Source: Microcaldota archaeon (GTDB taxonomy: Archaea > Micrarchaeota > Micrarchaeia > Micrarchaeales > Micrarchaeaceae). From it: 19,949 nt of DNA. The position numbers were made by a program, and so were the translations under genes. The DNA lies in the NCBI GenBank assembly GCA_021785805.1, contig JAJYEJ010000013.1:1-19949 (forward strand). The letters are read 5' to 3'. The notes under the pieces are model-generated. The model saw only the letters and a list, made by a program, of their open reading frames with translations, did no database searches and had not been told where the DNA came from. Shown piece after piece: positions 1 through 7,130 of the stretch. How positions within the stretch are numbered: position 1 is the first letter of the stretch; each line of letters opens with the position of its first letter.

Positions 1-73
1 TCCATTATGGAAGTGGCTGCTGAATAAAGAATTAGGATAATGCTTTACGAAGAGCTTTACTGAAAACATGGTG

Positions 74-99
74 CGCAACCTTTTTGGAAAGGTTTGGCG
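74..99. other. Hairpin of unknown role in the gene-poor left end
   Basis: A perfect 7-bp inverted repeat (AACCTTT at 77-83 and AAAGGTT at 88-94) encloses a TTGG loop. It can be extended by CGC (74-76) pairing with GCG (97-99) across a 2-nt bulge. No oligo-T tract follows, so it is not an obvious terminator. A 28-codon ORF (68-154) runs through it but has no protein-like features. The hairpin could belong to a small RNA or to the 3' end of an upstream gene cut off by the window edge. Nothing decides between these. Confidence 0.3.
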
Positions 100-245
100 A
101 AAACAGTGGGTGCGGTTACAGCTAGAATTGTACCGTGTCCATTTATATTTCTAAATGCAGTATAATCTGTGTGCGAAGACACAGAGTTCACATCTTAGAA
201 AATAAAATCTACGGTGCTAAAATAGAACAAAAGCTAGATGGCAAA

Positions 246-306
246 AGCTTGGAGAGTCTGCTTTGCAAGCGGGAGGTCGTGGGCGCGATTCCAGCCAAGT
301 CCATAA
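246..306 (+). other. Decayed tRNA-Ala(UGC)-like 3' half
   Basis: Positions 256-272 form an anticodon-arm-like hairpin: a TCTGC/GCGGG stem (3 Watson-Crick plus 2 G-T pairs) around the loop TTTGCAA, giving anticodon TGC (Ala). A plausible variable loop follows. A degenerate T-arm comes next, with CGCGATT where TTCGATT is expected and a mismatched stem, and the end resembles an acceptor, closing in GTCCA. No 5' half pairs with this acceptor strand, and extra bases separate the D-arm-like AGCT..AGCT hairpin (232-249) from the anticodon arm. I read it as a relic, such as an integration scar, rather than a working tRNA. It abuts the frameshifted MBL-fold gene. Confidence 0.38.
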
Positions 307-319
307 AACAGGTGTATTC

Positions 320-906
320 ATGGCAGAGATAAGGATTCTTATCGAGGGATACGCACAGAAGCTGGAGAACGGTTTCAGGGCTAGTTCGACCACTTGTTTA
401 GTGATTACAGAAGGCAAGAGGATACTCACCGATCCTGGTTGCAATCGAAAAAACTACTGGATGCGTTAAAGGGCGAGGGACTTACTACAAATGACATAGA
501 CTACGTCTTCCTCTCACACCAACACCCGGACCATATCCTGCTTGCTGGAATCTTCGAGAAAGCCAAATTCATCACTTTTGATACTAATTTCATCTACGAC
601 AACGATCTGCTGGTCGAATTCGATAAACACATGCTTGGCAGAGATATCGAGATAGTTGAAACTCACGGTCACGTGCTCGAGCACATTTCGCTGCTGGTAG
701 ATACTTCAAAGGGAAAGGTGGCAATTGCTGGAGATACTATTTGGTGGGTCAAAGGCGAGAAGCAGGTGTTCGATGTAAACCAGGAGGACCATTCGCAATC
801 AAAAGGCATGAACATGAAAACTCTAATCGAAAGCAGGAAAAGGCTCATAGAAGCAGCAGATTACATCATTCCAGGTCATGGCAAAATGTTTAAGGTGGAG
901 AAGTAA
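320..906 (+). CDS. Metallo-beta-lactamase-fold hydrolase, interrupted by a -1 frameshift
   Basis: The ATG at 320 opens an MBL-like N-terminus ending near TDPGCNRK. This frame stops at 467-469. The rest continues in the -1 frame from about 454 to 906. Reading across the shift gives about 195 aa with the family landmarks: the HxHxDH metal site (SHQHPDH), a later metal-site His in ETHGH, an AGDT strand carrying the bridging Asp, and a C-terminal PGHGK. It is probably a Zn-dependent hydrolase of glyoxalase II/MBLAC1-like type, substrate unknown. The shift lies exactly on A_AAA_AAC (448-454), a canonical -1 slippery heptamer. No other disruption is visible, so recoding, transcript slippage, a recent mutation and a one-base sequencing deletion in the A run all remain possible. 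It is preceded by a decayed tRNA-like sequence. Confidence 0.8.
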
Positions 907-926
907 TCAGACCACGTCGAGTCCAT

Positions 927-939
927 AAACTTATTATAG
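927..939 (+). promoter_or_regulatory. TATA box for the sua5-type gene
   Basis: The AT-rich element TTATTATA (931-938) is centred about 28 nt before the ATG at 962. At the usual archaeal TATA-to-start distance, transcription would begin at or just before the start codon. No Shine-Dalgarno motif precedes the ATG, which fits a leaderless transcript. Confidence 0.5.
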
Positions 940-961
940 TTCCATATTTCTGTATTCCCGT

Positions 962-2065
962 ATGAAAACCAAAATCCTGAAAATAGATCCGATAGAGCCC
1001 AATAAGGCCGCAATAGGTGAAGCGGCAGACATCATAAAAGGCGGGGGACTCGTGGTCTTCCCTACAGAAAGCGTCTATGGAATCGGAGCAGATGCCTTTA
1101 ATGCGAAAGCGTGCTCAGACATCTTCAAGGTAAAGGGCAGGCCTAGTGACAACCCCCTCATAGTCACTGTGGCTTCACTTGATCAAGCCATGGAGATAGG
1201 TGACATACCTGGAGATTATCTCGACTCCATAAAGAGAGTATGGCCGTGCCCCCTAACCTTTATAGTAAAGAATATCACAGACCTACCAGAAGAGGTGACG
1301 GCGGGATTGGACACCGTGGCGCTCAGGATGCCAGCGCATCCGGTAGCTTTGGAGCTTATACGCGAGTCTGGAACCCCGATCGCTGCACCAAGTGCAAACC
1401 TCTCTAAGAAGCCGACCGCTGTCAACGCGCAACAGGCTCTTCGGTACTTTGACGGGAAAGTAGACTGCATCATAGACTCAGGCCCGGCATTCTTCGGTCT
1501 AGAATCGACCATCATAGACCTTCGTACCTTCCAACTCCTTAGGCCAGGGCCCTTCACCATAGACGAGCTTGAGAAAGCCTTCGGGAAGAGGCCTGATCCG
1601 GGCGATGTCGCAAGAGGCTCAAGGCAGGCGGATGTCGCCATTGCACCCGGAACGAAATATGCACATTATGCTCCGGATACGAAGCTCTTCCTGTACGAGG
1701 GTGATGTGGAGGACCTTTCAAAGTCGATGAGAGCCATAGAAATACCCCAGTTCGCCTTCATAGGTTCGAATGAGTCTTGCCAGGTGATGCACATGACCGG
1801 ATGCCAGACCATGGCGCTTGGAAAGAGAGGGCGCCCCTATGAGATTGCAAAGGGGCTCTATGATGGGCTGATAGCGCTCGATTCGGCTAAGGTAGGCTTT
1901 GGGATAATAGAAAGCTTCGCCGAAGATGGGATAGGCCTCGCCATAATGAACAGGATAAGGAAAGCTAGTTCGAATAACACGTTCAGAGGCCTGGATGGAC
2001 TTCTCGGGATGTTGCAGGAGAACGGACTCTATTTGGATGCTCATAGCGTTAGTAGAAGCGAATAG
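962..2065 (+). CDS. sua5: Threonylcarbamoyl-AMP synthase (Sua5/YrdC/YwlC family)
   Basis: This enzyme makes threonylcarbamoyl-AMP from threonine, bicarbonate and ATP, the first step of t6A modification at position 37 of ANN-decoding tRNAs. The N-terminal YrdC domain covers residues ~12-205, with the conserved FPTESVYGIGAD stretch (33-44), KGRP near 58-61, the PSANLS loop (143-148) and the LEST strand near 180. The APGTKYAHYAP linker (228-238) is typical of Sua5 and leads into the C-terminal Sua5 domain. At 367 aa it is the long two-domain Sua5 form, not short TsaC. WPCPLT replaces the commoner WPGPLT. The transcript is probably leaderless. It converges on the antiporter-like gene with a 36-nt gap. 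The KEOPS partners are not in the window. Confidence 0.95.
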   Translation: MKTKILKIDPIEPNKAAIGEAADIIKGGGLVVFPTESVYGIGADAFNAKACSDIFKVKGRPSDNPLIVTVASLDQAMEIGDIPGDYLDSIKRVWPCPLTFIVKNITDLPEEVTAGLDTVALRMPAHPVALELIRESGTPIAAPSANLSKKPTAVNAQQALRYFDGKVDCIIDSGPAFFGLESTIIDLRTFQLLRPGPFTIDELEKAFGKRPDPGDVARGSRQADVAIAPGTKYAHYAPDTKLFLYEGDVEDLSKSMRAIEIPQFAFIGSNESCQVMHMTGCQTMALGKRGRPYEIAKGLYDGLIALDSAKVGFGIIESFAEDGIGLAIMNRIRKASSNNTFRGLDGLLGMLQENGLYLDAHSVSRSE

Positions 2066-2101
2066 CCATGTCAGCGAGCAAGCAGCATATGCTCTCCTGC
2101 G

Positions 2102-3316
2102 TCATTGTCCGAGCTTTACTGGGACCCTCATCTTTGCAACGAGCAGGCCGGTGAGTATATTTGTAACGACTATCACGATGAATGATATATAGAAGATGTC
2201 ATTGAAGAATATCCCGCCTATGGCGTAAACAAGCCCGGCCAGCACCGCCGTAGTTGTGTCCCGCGGGAACATTGCAAACGATAGATTCGCGTATCTGTCT
2301 TTAGGACCGATCACCGCCTTGATTTCCGGGTACCTGAGTGCTATCAATATCGCAGCTATCAGTATGCCGTATATCAGATACTGCATCGAAATCACCACCA
2401 CCATCCCAAGGAAGACGAAGAAGAAGGTCTTTATCAGGAAGGTGAAGTTGCGCTCTACCGCCCTGGCCTCCTTCTCGTTTATCTGTATCTTGAGCTTGAA
2501 GTATTTGCCTATCAGCTGGTAGTTCGCTATTATTATCGAGAATACGAACACTGCGACGATTCCGGCGCCGTTGAAGAAGCTTGCCGTCCCGTAGAGCAGT
2601 ATGGCCACAGCTATAGTTACCAGGTAGTCTCCCGCCACCCTCAGAACGCTCATCAGGAACAGCCACGCTATCCCAGCTATCGCCCCGATGAACAGGGATA
2701 CGCTTACGTAGTCTACAAGGTAATTGACAGTAACCGTAAAGCTGGTCAGTTGGTTTGCAGATATGCTCAGCAGGACGGTGAATACAAGTATCGAGGTCAC
2801 TGAGTTAAATGTCGCTTCGACTAACATCGTCTCATACGTATCATGCGGGATGTTTAGCCTATTCAATATTGATATTACTACAACCATACCTGTTGATGCA
2901 GATATGGCACCCAGTATCGCTCCATAGATCAGAGGCCATCCAAGTAGATAATACATCAATGGCGCCAACACCAGTGGCGGAAGTATTGCATCGAGAATTG
3001 AGAGTATCAGTCCTTTCTTGCTCTTAAGCTTCCCGCTCGCTAGGCTTATGCCTTTCGTGCCATCGTATATTATTATCACTAGCGCGATTGATCCCAGAAT
3101 CGGGATGAGTCCGCGCAATATGCTCACGTAGTTATCCGGGAATACGTGGAACACCTGGACTATCAGTATCCCTATCAGCATTAACAGGAGGACATCCGGT
3201 ATCCTCGCATACTTGAATAGTGCGTCAGCTATATATCCCAGGAGTATGACAGCAGCTACAGCCATCAGTATGGTTGGAAGTGGTGCGAGCTGAAGCAGGA
3301 ATGGCACAATCAACAT
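2102..3316 (-). CDS. Na+/H+ antiporter-like membrane protein (CPA superfamily)
   Basis: This 404-aa, almost wholly hydrophobic protein has about 11-13 membrane segments and matches the monovalent cation:proton antiporter fold. The segment GAILGAISAS (132-141) and the later VEATFNS (166-172) correspond to the two crossing unwound helices of NhaP-type proteins. The residues there are unusual: TG (142-143) where NhaP has TDP, and NS (171-172) where it has ND, so both signature aspartates are gone while Glu167 remains. A C-terminal FPRDTTTAVLAG stretch replaces the commoner PRG motif. It is annotated as an antiporter by fold, but the ion and mechanism cannot be assumed. The start follows a good TATA box, giving a near-leaderless transcript divergent from lplB. 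Confidence 0.85.
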   Translation of the reverse strand: MLIVPFLLQLAPLPTILMAVAAVILLGYIADALFKYARIPDVLLLMLIGILIVQVFHVFPDNYVSILRGLIPILGSIALVIIIYDGTKGISLASGKLKSKKGLILSILDAILPPLVLAPLMYYLLGWPLIYGAILGAISASTGMVVVISILNRLNIPHDTYETMLVEATFNSVTSILVFTVLLSISANQLTSFTVTVNYLVDYVSVSLFIGAIAGIAWLFLMSVLRVAGDYLVTIAVAILLYGTASFFNGAGIVAVFVFSIIIANYQLIGKYFKLKIQINEKEARAVERNFTFLIKTFFFVFLGMVVVISMQYLIYGILIAAILIALRYPEIKAVIGPKDRYANLSFAMFPRDTTTAVLAGLVYAIGGIFFNDIFYISFIVIVVTNILTGLLVAKMRVPVKLGQ

Positions 3317-3340
3317 GATTTTCAGTTTAGAATAGGATAT

Positions 3341-3358
3341 CCAATTTATAATCCTTTG
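3341..3358 (-). promoter_or_regulatory. BRE/TATA promoter of the antiporter-like gene
   Basis: On the minus strand, AAAGGA followed by TTATAAAT resembles a BRE plus TATA box, centred about 32 nt before the ATG at 3316. This predicts a leader of only about 5-8 nt. The element shares the 80-nt divergent intergenic space with the lplB promoter. Confidence 0.55.
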
Positions 3359-3362
3359 CGCC

Positions 3363-3371
3363 GATAATAAG
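3363..3371 (+). promoter_or_regulatory. Putative TATA box for lplB-lplA
   Basis: GATAATAAG is centred about 30 nt before the lplB ATG at 3397, the right distance for a leader of a few nucleotides. The match to a TATA consensus is weaker than in the divergent antiporter promoter. Confidence 0.4.
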
Positions 3372-3396
3372 CATATCTTGATGATGTGAGTCGGTT

Positions 3397-3687
3397 ATGG
3401 AAGGAAGCGCCAAACAAAAGGTTCCGGGAGGGAAGCTAGTCTATGTCAGGCTCTCCGTGCTTCCTGACAGGAGGATAGCAAAAGCTGTGATACTCGGAGA
3501 TTTTTTCATTTATCCGGAGAACGCAATCGCGGATATCGAGAGGAGCATAGCAGGTATTAGCCTTGATGAGGGGGAGGGCGTTTTCGTGAAGGCGATAGCC
3601 AAGTCCGTAACTGATGATGATGCCGAACTCATAGGCGTCACGCCAGAGGCGATTGCCAAGGTGATAAAATCGGTGGTGGTAACATGA
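3397..3687 (+). CDS. lplB: Lipoate-protein ligase accessory subunit LplB
   Basis: This 96-aa protein corresponds to the C-terminal accessory domain that bacterial LplA carries fused. In Thermoplasma it is a separate LplB needed by the catalytic LplA for lipoate adenylation. Family-like features are the N-terminal PGGKLVYVRL strand, the strand pair around ILGDFFIYPEN, and the helix beginning at residue ~44 (AIADIERSI). The identification rests on this fold-like pattern and on the next gene, lplA, which overlaps it by 4 nt (ATGA), implying coupled translation and a stoichiometric pair. The lplB-then-lplA order matches Thermoplasma. Confidence 0.85.
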   Translation: MEGSAKQKVPGGKLVYVRLSVLPDRRIAKAVILGDFFIYPENAIADIERSIAGISLDEGEGVFVKAIAKSVTDDDAELIGVTPEAIAKVIKSVVVT

Positions 3688-4430
3688 AATGGAGAGTTAT
3701 GGAGCTTGGCGTGAATGATGCATTTACCAATATGGCGATAGACGAAGCGATTTGCGATTCCGTCAGGGATGGGAGCGCCATGCCTACAATCAGGTTTTAC
3801 AGGTGGAAACCCAGTGCGGTTTCGATAGGCTGCTTCCAGGGGATGATGGAAGAGGTCAATGTCGACCTGTGCAAAAAGCTCGGGATCGATGTCATAAGGA
3901 GAAGGACAGGTGGCGGCGCCGTGTATCACGATTATAACGGTGAGGTAACTTACAGTGTGATAGCGCCTCTTGACGCTTTCCCGAAAGGCATAAGGGAGAG
4001 CTATATGGTAATCTGCGGGTGGGTGATTAATGGCCTTTCGAGGCTCGGGATAAATGCGTACTTCGCCCCGATAAACGATATTGCGGTTGATGGGAAGAAG
4101 ATATCCGGAAATGCGCAGACCAGGAGGGATGGTATTCTACTACAGCATGGAACGGTGCTCTACGACCTGGATCTCAAAACCATGTTCAGCGTGCTGAACG
4201 TGAGCAAGGAAAAGATTTCAGACAAGATGATAAAGAGCGCGGAGGAGAGGGTGACAAAGGTCCGCTCATTTGCTGATGTGCCGATAGATGCGCTTTATAA
4301 TGCGCTGCTGGACGGATTCGTAGAAGGTAAGGAGTATACCAAGGAGGGATTAAGCGCGAAGGAAAGAAGCTCAGCTGAGGCCCTGGCACAAAGCGTCTAC
4401 CGTTCGGATGAGTGGAACTTCAGCAGATGA
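3684..4430 (+). CDS. lplA: Lipoate-protein ligase A, catalytic subunit
   Basis: It adenylates lipoate (or octanoate) and transfers it to a lysine of a lipoyl domain in 2-oxoacid dehydrogenase E2 or glycine cleavage H protein. Visible motifs are the lipoate-binding RRTGGGAVYHD (72-83), the conserved Asp near 132-136, and DGKKISGNAQ (136-145) with the catalytic Lys near 139, followed by LQHGT (153-157). At 248 aa it lacks the fused C-terminal domain, which LplB supplies. The start is fixed by the ATGA overlap with lplB. Its stop codon directly abuts that of lipA on the opposite strand. Target proteins are not in the window. Confidence 0.93.
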   Translation: MKWRVMELGVNDAFTNMAIDEAICDSVRDGSAMPTIRFYRWKPSAVSIGCFQGMMEEVNVDLCKKLGIDVIRRRTGGGAVYHDYNGEVTYSVIAPLDAFPKGIRESYMVICGWVINGLSRLGINAYFAPINDIAVDGKKISGNAQTRRDGILLQHGTVLYDLDLKTMFSVLNVSKEKISDKMIKSAEERVTKVRSFADVPIDALYNALLDGFVEGKEYTKEGLSAKERSSAEALAQSVYRSDEWNFSR

Positions 4431-5321
4431 CTACGGCTGTGCTTTTCCTTCTGCTGCGCGTTTTTTGACCATGGCTTTTATGAAGAATTCACCTGCCTTG
4501 TACGAGCTCCTTACGAAGGGGCCCGAGGCGGCGTATAGGAATCCTTCCTTCATGGCGGAATCCCTGAGCCTGTCAAATTTCTCCGGTCTGACGTATTCCT
4601 TCACCTCGATGTGCCTGCTGCTCGGTCTCAGATACTGCCCCATCGCTATAAAGTCGGTGCCTACCGATCTTAGGTCTTTGAGCGTCTTTAGCACCTCGTC
4701 TTCCGTCTCCCCTACCCCCAGCATGAGCGCAGATTTCGTGTATCTCGTGTTGTCAAGCTCCTTTATCTTCTTCAATACGCCGAGCGATAGTTCGTAGGAA
4801 GCCCTCCGGTCCCTCATCAAAGGCGTAAGGCGCTCTACGGTTTCCACATTGTGGCCTACCACGTCAGGTCCCGACTTGACTATCCGTTCCAGACACCCCG
4901 TATCGCCACGGAAATCAGGTATTAGGACCTCTATTGTCGTGCTGGGGCTTGAGCGCTTTATCTCCTCCACGCATCTGGCAAAATGCCCGGAACCCTGGTC
5001 AGGCAGATCATCCCTGCAGACCGATGTTATCACTACGTAATCGAGCTTCCATTTGCTTATTATCCTGCCGAGCTTTTCGGGTTCCATGGGATCTATATTG
5101 GCGCCCATCGCGCTTTTCGGCACCGTGCAGAACCTGCATCCTCTCGTGCATTTCTCGCCCAACACCATGAAGGTAGCTGTACCTCCGCTCCAACATTCGG
5201 TTATGTTAGGGCAGTGCGCCTCTGCACAGACGGTGTGCAGCCCTAATCCGCTTATTTCGGACTTCACGTCCGCGTATTTTGCAGTTGAAGCAGGTCTTAT
5301 TGTAAGCCATTCCGGAAGCAT
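4431..5321 (-). CDS. lipA: Lipoyl synthase (radical SAM)
   Basis: It inserts two sulfurs at C6 and C8 of protein-bound octanoyl groups, using one [4Fe-4S] cluster for SAM cleavage and an auxiliary cluster as the sulfur source. All cluster ligands are present: Cys32, Cys37 and Cys43 (auxiliary), the radical-SAM CxxxCxxC at Cys58, Cys62 and Cys65, and the C-terminal RSSYKAGE near 271-278 whose Ser is the fourth auxiliary ligand. The 296-aa length is normal. The start gives PEWL, typical of the family. An AT-rich element (5349-5362) about 30 nt upstream suggests its own promoter, although the ABC permease lies only 58 nt upstream on the same strand. Confidence 0.96.
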   Translation of the reverse strand: MLPEWLTIRPASTAKYADVKSEISGLGLHTVCAEAHCPNITECWSGGTATFMVLGEKCTRGCRFCTVPKSAMGANIDPMEPEKLGRIISKWKLDYVVITSVCRDDLPDQGSGHFARCVEEIKRSSPSTTIEVLIPDFRGDTGCLERIVKSGPDVVGHNVETVERLTPLMRDRRASYELSLGVLKKIKELDNTRYTKSALMLGVGETEDEVLKTLKDLRSVGTDFIAMGQYLRPSSRHIEVKEYVRPEKFDRLRDSAMKEGFLYAASGPFVRSSYKAGEFFIKAMVKKRAAEGKAQP

Positions 5322-5348
5322 TCAATCCAATAAGGATGTATTGCACAG

Positions 5349-5362
5349 GCTAAAAATCTTAT
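5349..5362 (-). promoter_or_regulatory. Putative TATA element for lipA
   Basis: On the minus strand, GATAAGATTTTTAGCC lies with its centre about 32 nt before the lipA ATG, in the 58-nt gap after the permease gene. It would allow lipA expression independent of the upstream Trx-ABC genes. The match is weak. Confidence 0.3.
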
Positions 5363-5379
5363 CGGTGTCCTTTGGATAG

Positions 5380-6135
5380 TCAGAGCTTCATCCTCTTGAA
5401 GGAGTACGTCCCTATCACGATCATTATGAATGCGAACAGGAGTATTATCGAAAGGTCGTACATGATGCTGAACTGGTGTATACCTATGATTATACCGCGT
5501 AGCCCGTCCACAGCATAAGTGACCGGATTTATCGAAACGAATGTGTACAGCCATGCGGGAAGGCTTTTCAGCGGGAATAGCGCTCCGCTGAGGAAAAACA
5601 GCGGGAATATGACGAAACCACCTATAAGGCTGAAACCTTCCGGACTGCTCATATAGGAGCCTATGGTAAGTCCTATGCTGACTATCCCAATAATCAGTAT
5701 AAATGCGAAGACCAGCGTGGCCATGAATGACAGGATAGTGTAATGTATGCCGAAGAACGTTCCCAGTACCATCAATATGACTACCTGTATCATGCCGTCT
5801 GTAGTCCCGCCAAGTACTTTGCCGAAGAATATCGATGTCCTGCTTATAGGTGCCACGAGCACCTCTTTGAGGAAGTCTATCTTCTTGTCCCACACTATGT
5901 AGACCCCGAAGAACAGTGAACTGAATAGCACAGTCATAGCGATTATGCCAGGATATATGAATGTCTGGTAGTCTCCACCGACGGCAGCCCCGTTCAGTAT
6001 TGAGCCCAGCCCTGTGCCGAATATCACCAGCCACATCAGTGGCGTGATTAGCGATGATACCACTCGCGACCTCTCCCTGGTGAATACCTTGAATTCCCTG
6101 TACCATAGCGCGTATATTCCAGAAGCTTCGCTCAT
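5380..6135 (-). CDS. ABC-2 type transporter permease
   Basis: This is the membrane subunit of an exporter. The N-terminal cytoplasmic stretch YREFKVFTRERSRVV precedes about six hydrophobic segments, the usual ABC-2 arrangement. The central ...FFGVYIVWDKKIDFLKE region and the P-rich segments near INPVTYAVDGLRG are typical of DrrB/NodJ-like permeases. I choose the ATG at 6135 because AGGTG sits 6-10 nt upstream and it leaves a 4-nt gap after the ATPase. An in-frame start at 6159 would overlap the ATPase by 20 nt and add 8 residues. It forms a transporter with the preceding ATPase. The substrate is not predictable from sequence; drugs, lipids or surface polymers are typical for the family. Confidence 0.9.
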   Translation of the reverse strand: MSEASGIYALWYREFKVFTRERSRVVSSLITPLMWLVIFGTGLGSILNGAAVGGDYQTFIYPGIIAMTVLFSSLFFGVYIVWDKKIDFLKEVLVAPISRTSIFFGKVLGGTTDGMIQVVILMVLGTFFGIHYTILSFMATLVFAFILIIGIVSIGLTIGSYMSSPEGFSLIGGFVIFPLFFLSGALFPLKSLPAWLYTFVSINPVTYAVDGLRGIIIGIHQFSIMYDLSIILLFAFIMIVIGTYSFKRMKL

Positions 6136-6139
6136 GTTT

Positions 6140-7126
6140 TCACCTGTGGGAGTTTGCACGATAGTGCATTATGCGTTCCATCGCCCCGCCCTCCGCTTCA
6201 TCCCCGCTCTCCCTTATCTCTTTGCCGGTGTAATGCAGGAAGACATCGTTCATCGTAGGCGACCTTGACTCTACCGCTTCTACCTTCCCTGCAGCTTTCA
6301 GTATGTCTTGCAGATGCACAGCGGAATTATAAACAGTAAGCCTCACAGTAGACCCTTTTATCTCGGTCTTCCTTATGAATTTGAGCTTCTTCAGCTTCGC
6401 CACGTTGGGCTTTCCGCTGAACCTTAATGTCACTATGTCGCCACCGACATTGCGTCGCAGGTTGGCTGGAGTGTCTAATACCTTTATCTCACCATGATCG
6501 ATTATCGCTATCCTGTCGCACAGCTGCTCCGCCTCTTCCATGTAGTGAGTGGTCACTATAATCGTAACGCCTTTCTTCGACGAAAGCTCCTTTATGTACT
6601 CCCACATGTGTTCCCTTGTCTGCGGGTCTAGCCCCAATGTCGGCTCGTCAAGAAACAATATCTTCGGCTCGTGAAGCAGCCCTCTCGCAAGTTCCAGTCG
6701 TCTTCGCATGCCTCCCGAGTAATTCTTTACAAGAACCCGCTGCTTATCCTTAAGGTCCACAAGCGACAAGACTGAGTCTATCTTTGAATTTATATCAGTA
6801 AGATTAACCCCATATAGCAGGGCATGAAGATACAGGTTCTCCCTCCCTGAGAGCGTGTCGTCGGAGCTAGGGTCCTGAAACACGAATCCTATCGATTTTC
6901 TCACCGCACCCTGCTCATGTATTATGCTGTGACCTCCCACATATGCTTCGCCGGAGGTAGGATGCACAAGCGTAGCAAACATCGAAAGGGTAGTGGTCTT
7001 GCCTGCCCCGTTCGGGCCCAACAACCCGAATATCTCGCCTTCCCTTATCTTGAAGCTTATCTTATTTACCGCAGTGAGGTTCCCGAACTTCTTTGTAAGC
7101 TCCTTTGCTTCTATAGCGTCAGCCAA
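6140..7126 (-). CDS. ABC transporter ATP-binding protein (DrrA-like)
   Basis: This is the nucleotide-binding subunit paired with the ABC-2 permease. Walker A GPNGAGKT is at 37-44, the Q-loop Gln near 84, the signature YSGGM at 136-140, Walker B LFLDEP at 157-162 and the switch His at 194. The extra ~110-residue C-terminal region fits the DrrA/multidrug subfamily. The start is a TTG at 7126. The next in-frame Met lies beyond Walker A, so TTG is needed, and its rarity suggests translation coupled to the thioredoxin-like gene whose stop lies only 4 nt upstream. Gene spacing of 4 nt on both sides argues for one transcript. Confidence 0.93.
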   Translation of the reverse strand: MADAIEAKELTKKFGNLTAVNKISFKIREGEIFGLLGPNGAGKTTTLSMFATLVHPTSGEAYVGGHSIIHEQGAVRKSIGFVFQDPSSDDTLSGRENLYLHALLYGVNLTDINSKIDSVLSLVDLKDKQRVLVKNYSGGMRRRLELARGLLHEPKILFLDEPTLGLDPQTREHMWEYIKELSSKKGVTIIVTTHYMEEAEQLCDRIAIIDHGEIKVLDTPANLRRNVGGDIVTLRFSGKPNVAKLKKLKFIRKTEIKGSTVRLTVYNSAVHLQDILKAAGKVEAVESRSPTMNDVFLHYTGKEIRESGDEAEGGAMERIMHYRANSHR

Positions 7127-7130
7127 ACAA

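Noticed and set aside
1..40. Possible C-terminal ends of an upstream gene (frames ending at 27 or 40)
   Set aside because: Only 8-12 codons are visible in either frame, too little to choose between them or to name a gene.
135..332. 65-codon open frame in the left-end region
   Set aside because: It runs through the tRNA-like relic and overlaps the MBL start, with no promoter or ribosome binding site and no protein-like pattern.
2084..2093. AGCATATGCT palindrome in the gap between the sua5-type and antiporter genes
   Set aside because: It is only 10 bp, AT-rich in the centre and without an oligo-T tract, so it is not a supportable terminator.
5297..6106. 269-codon open frame overlapping the ABC permease and the lipA start
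   Set aside because: It is a shadow of the permease gene. The translation is not membrane-like or family-like, and it would run into lipA.
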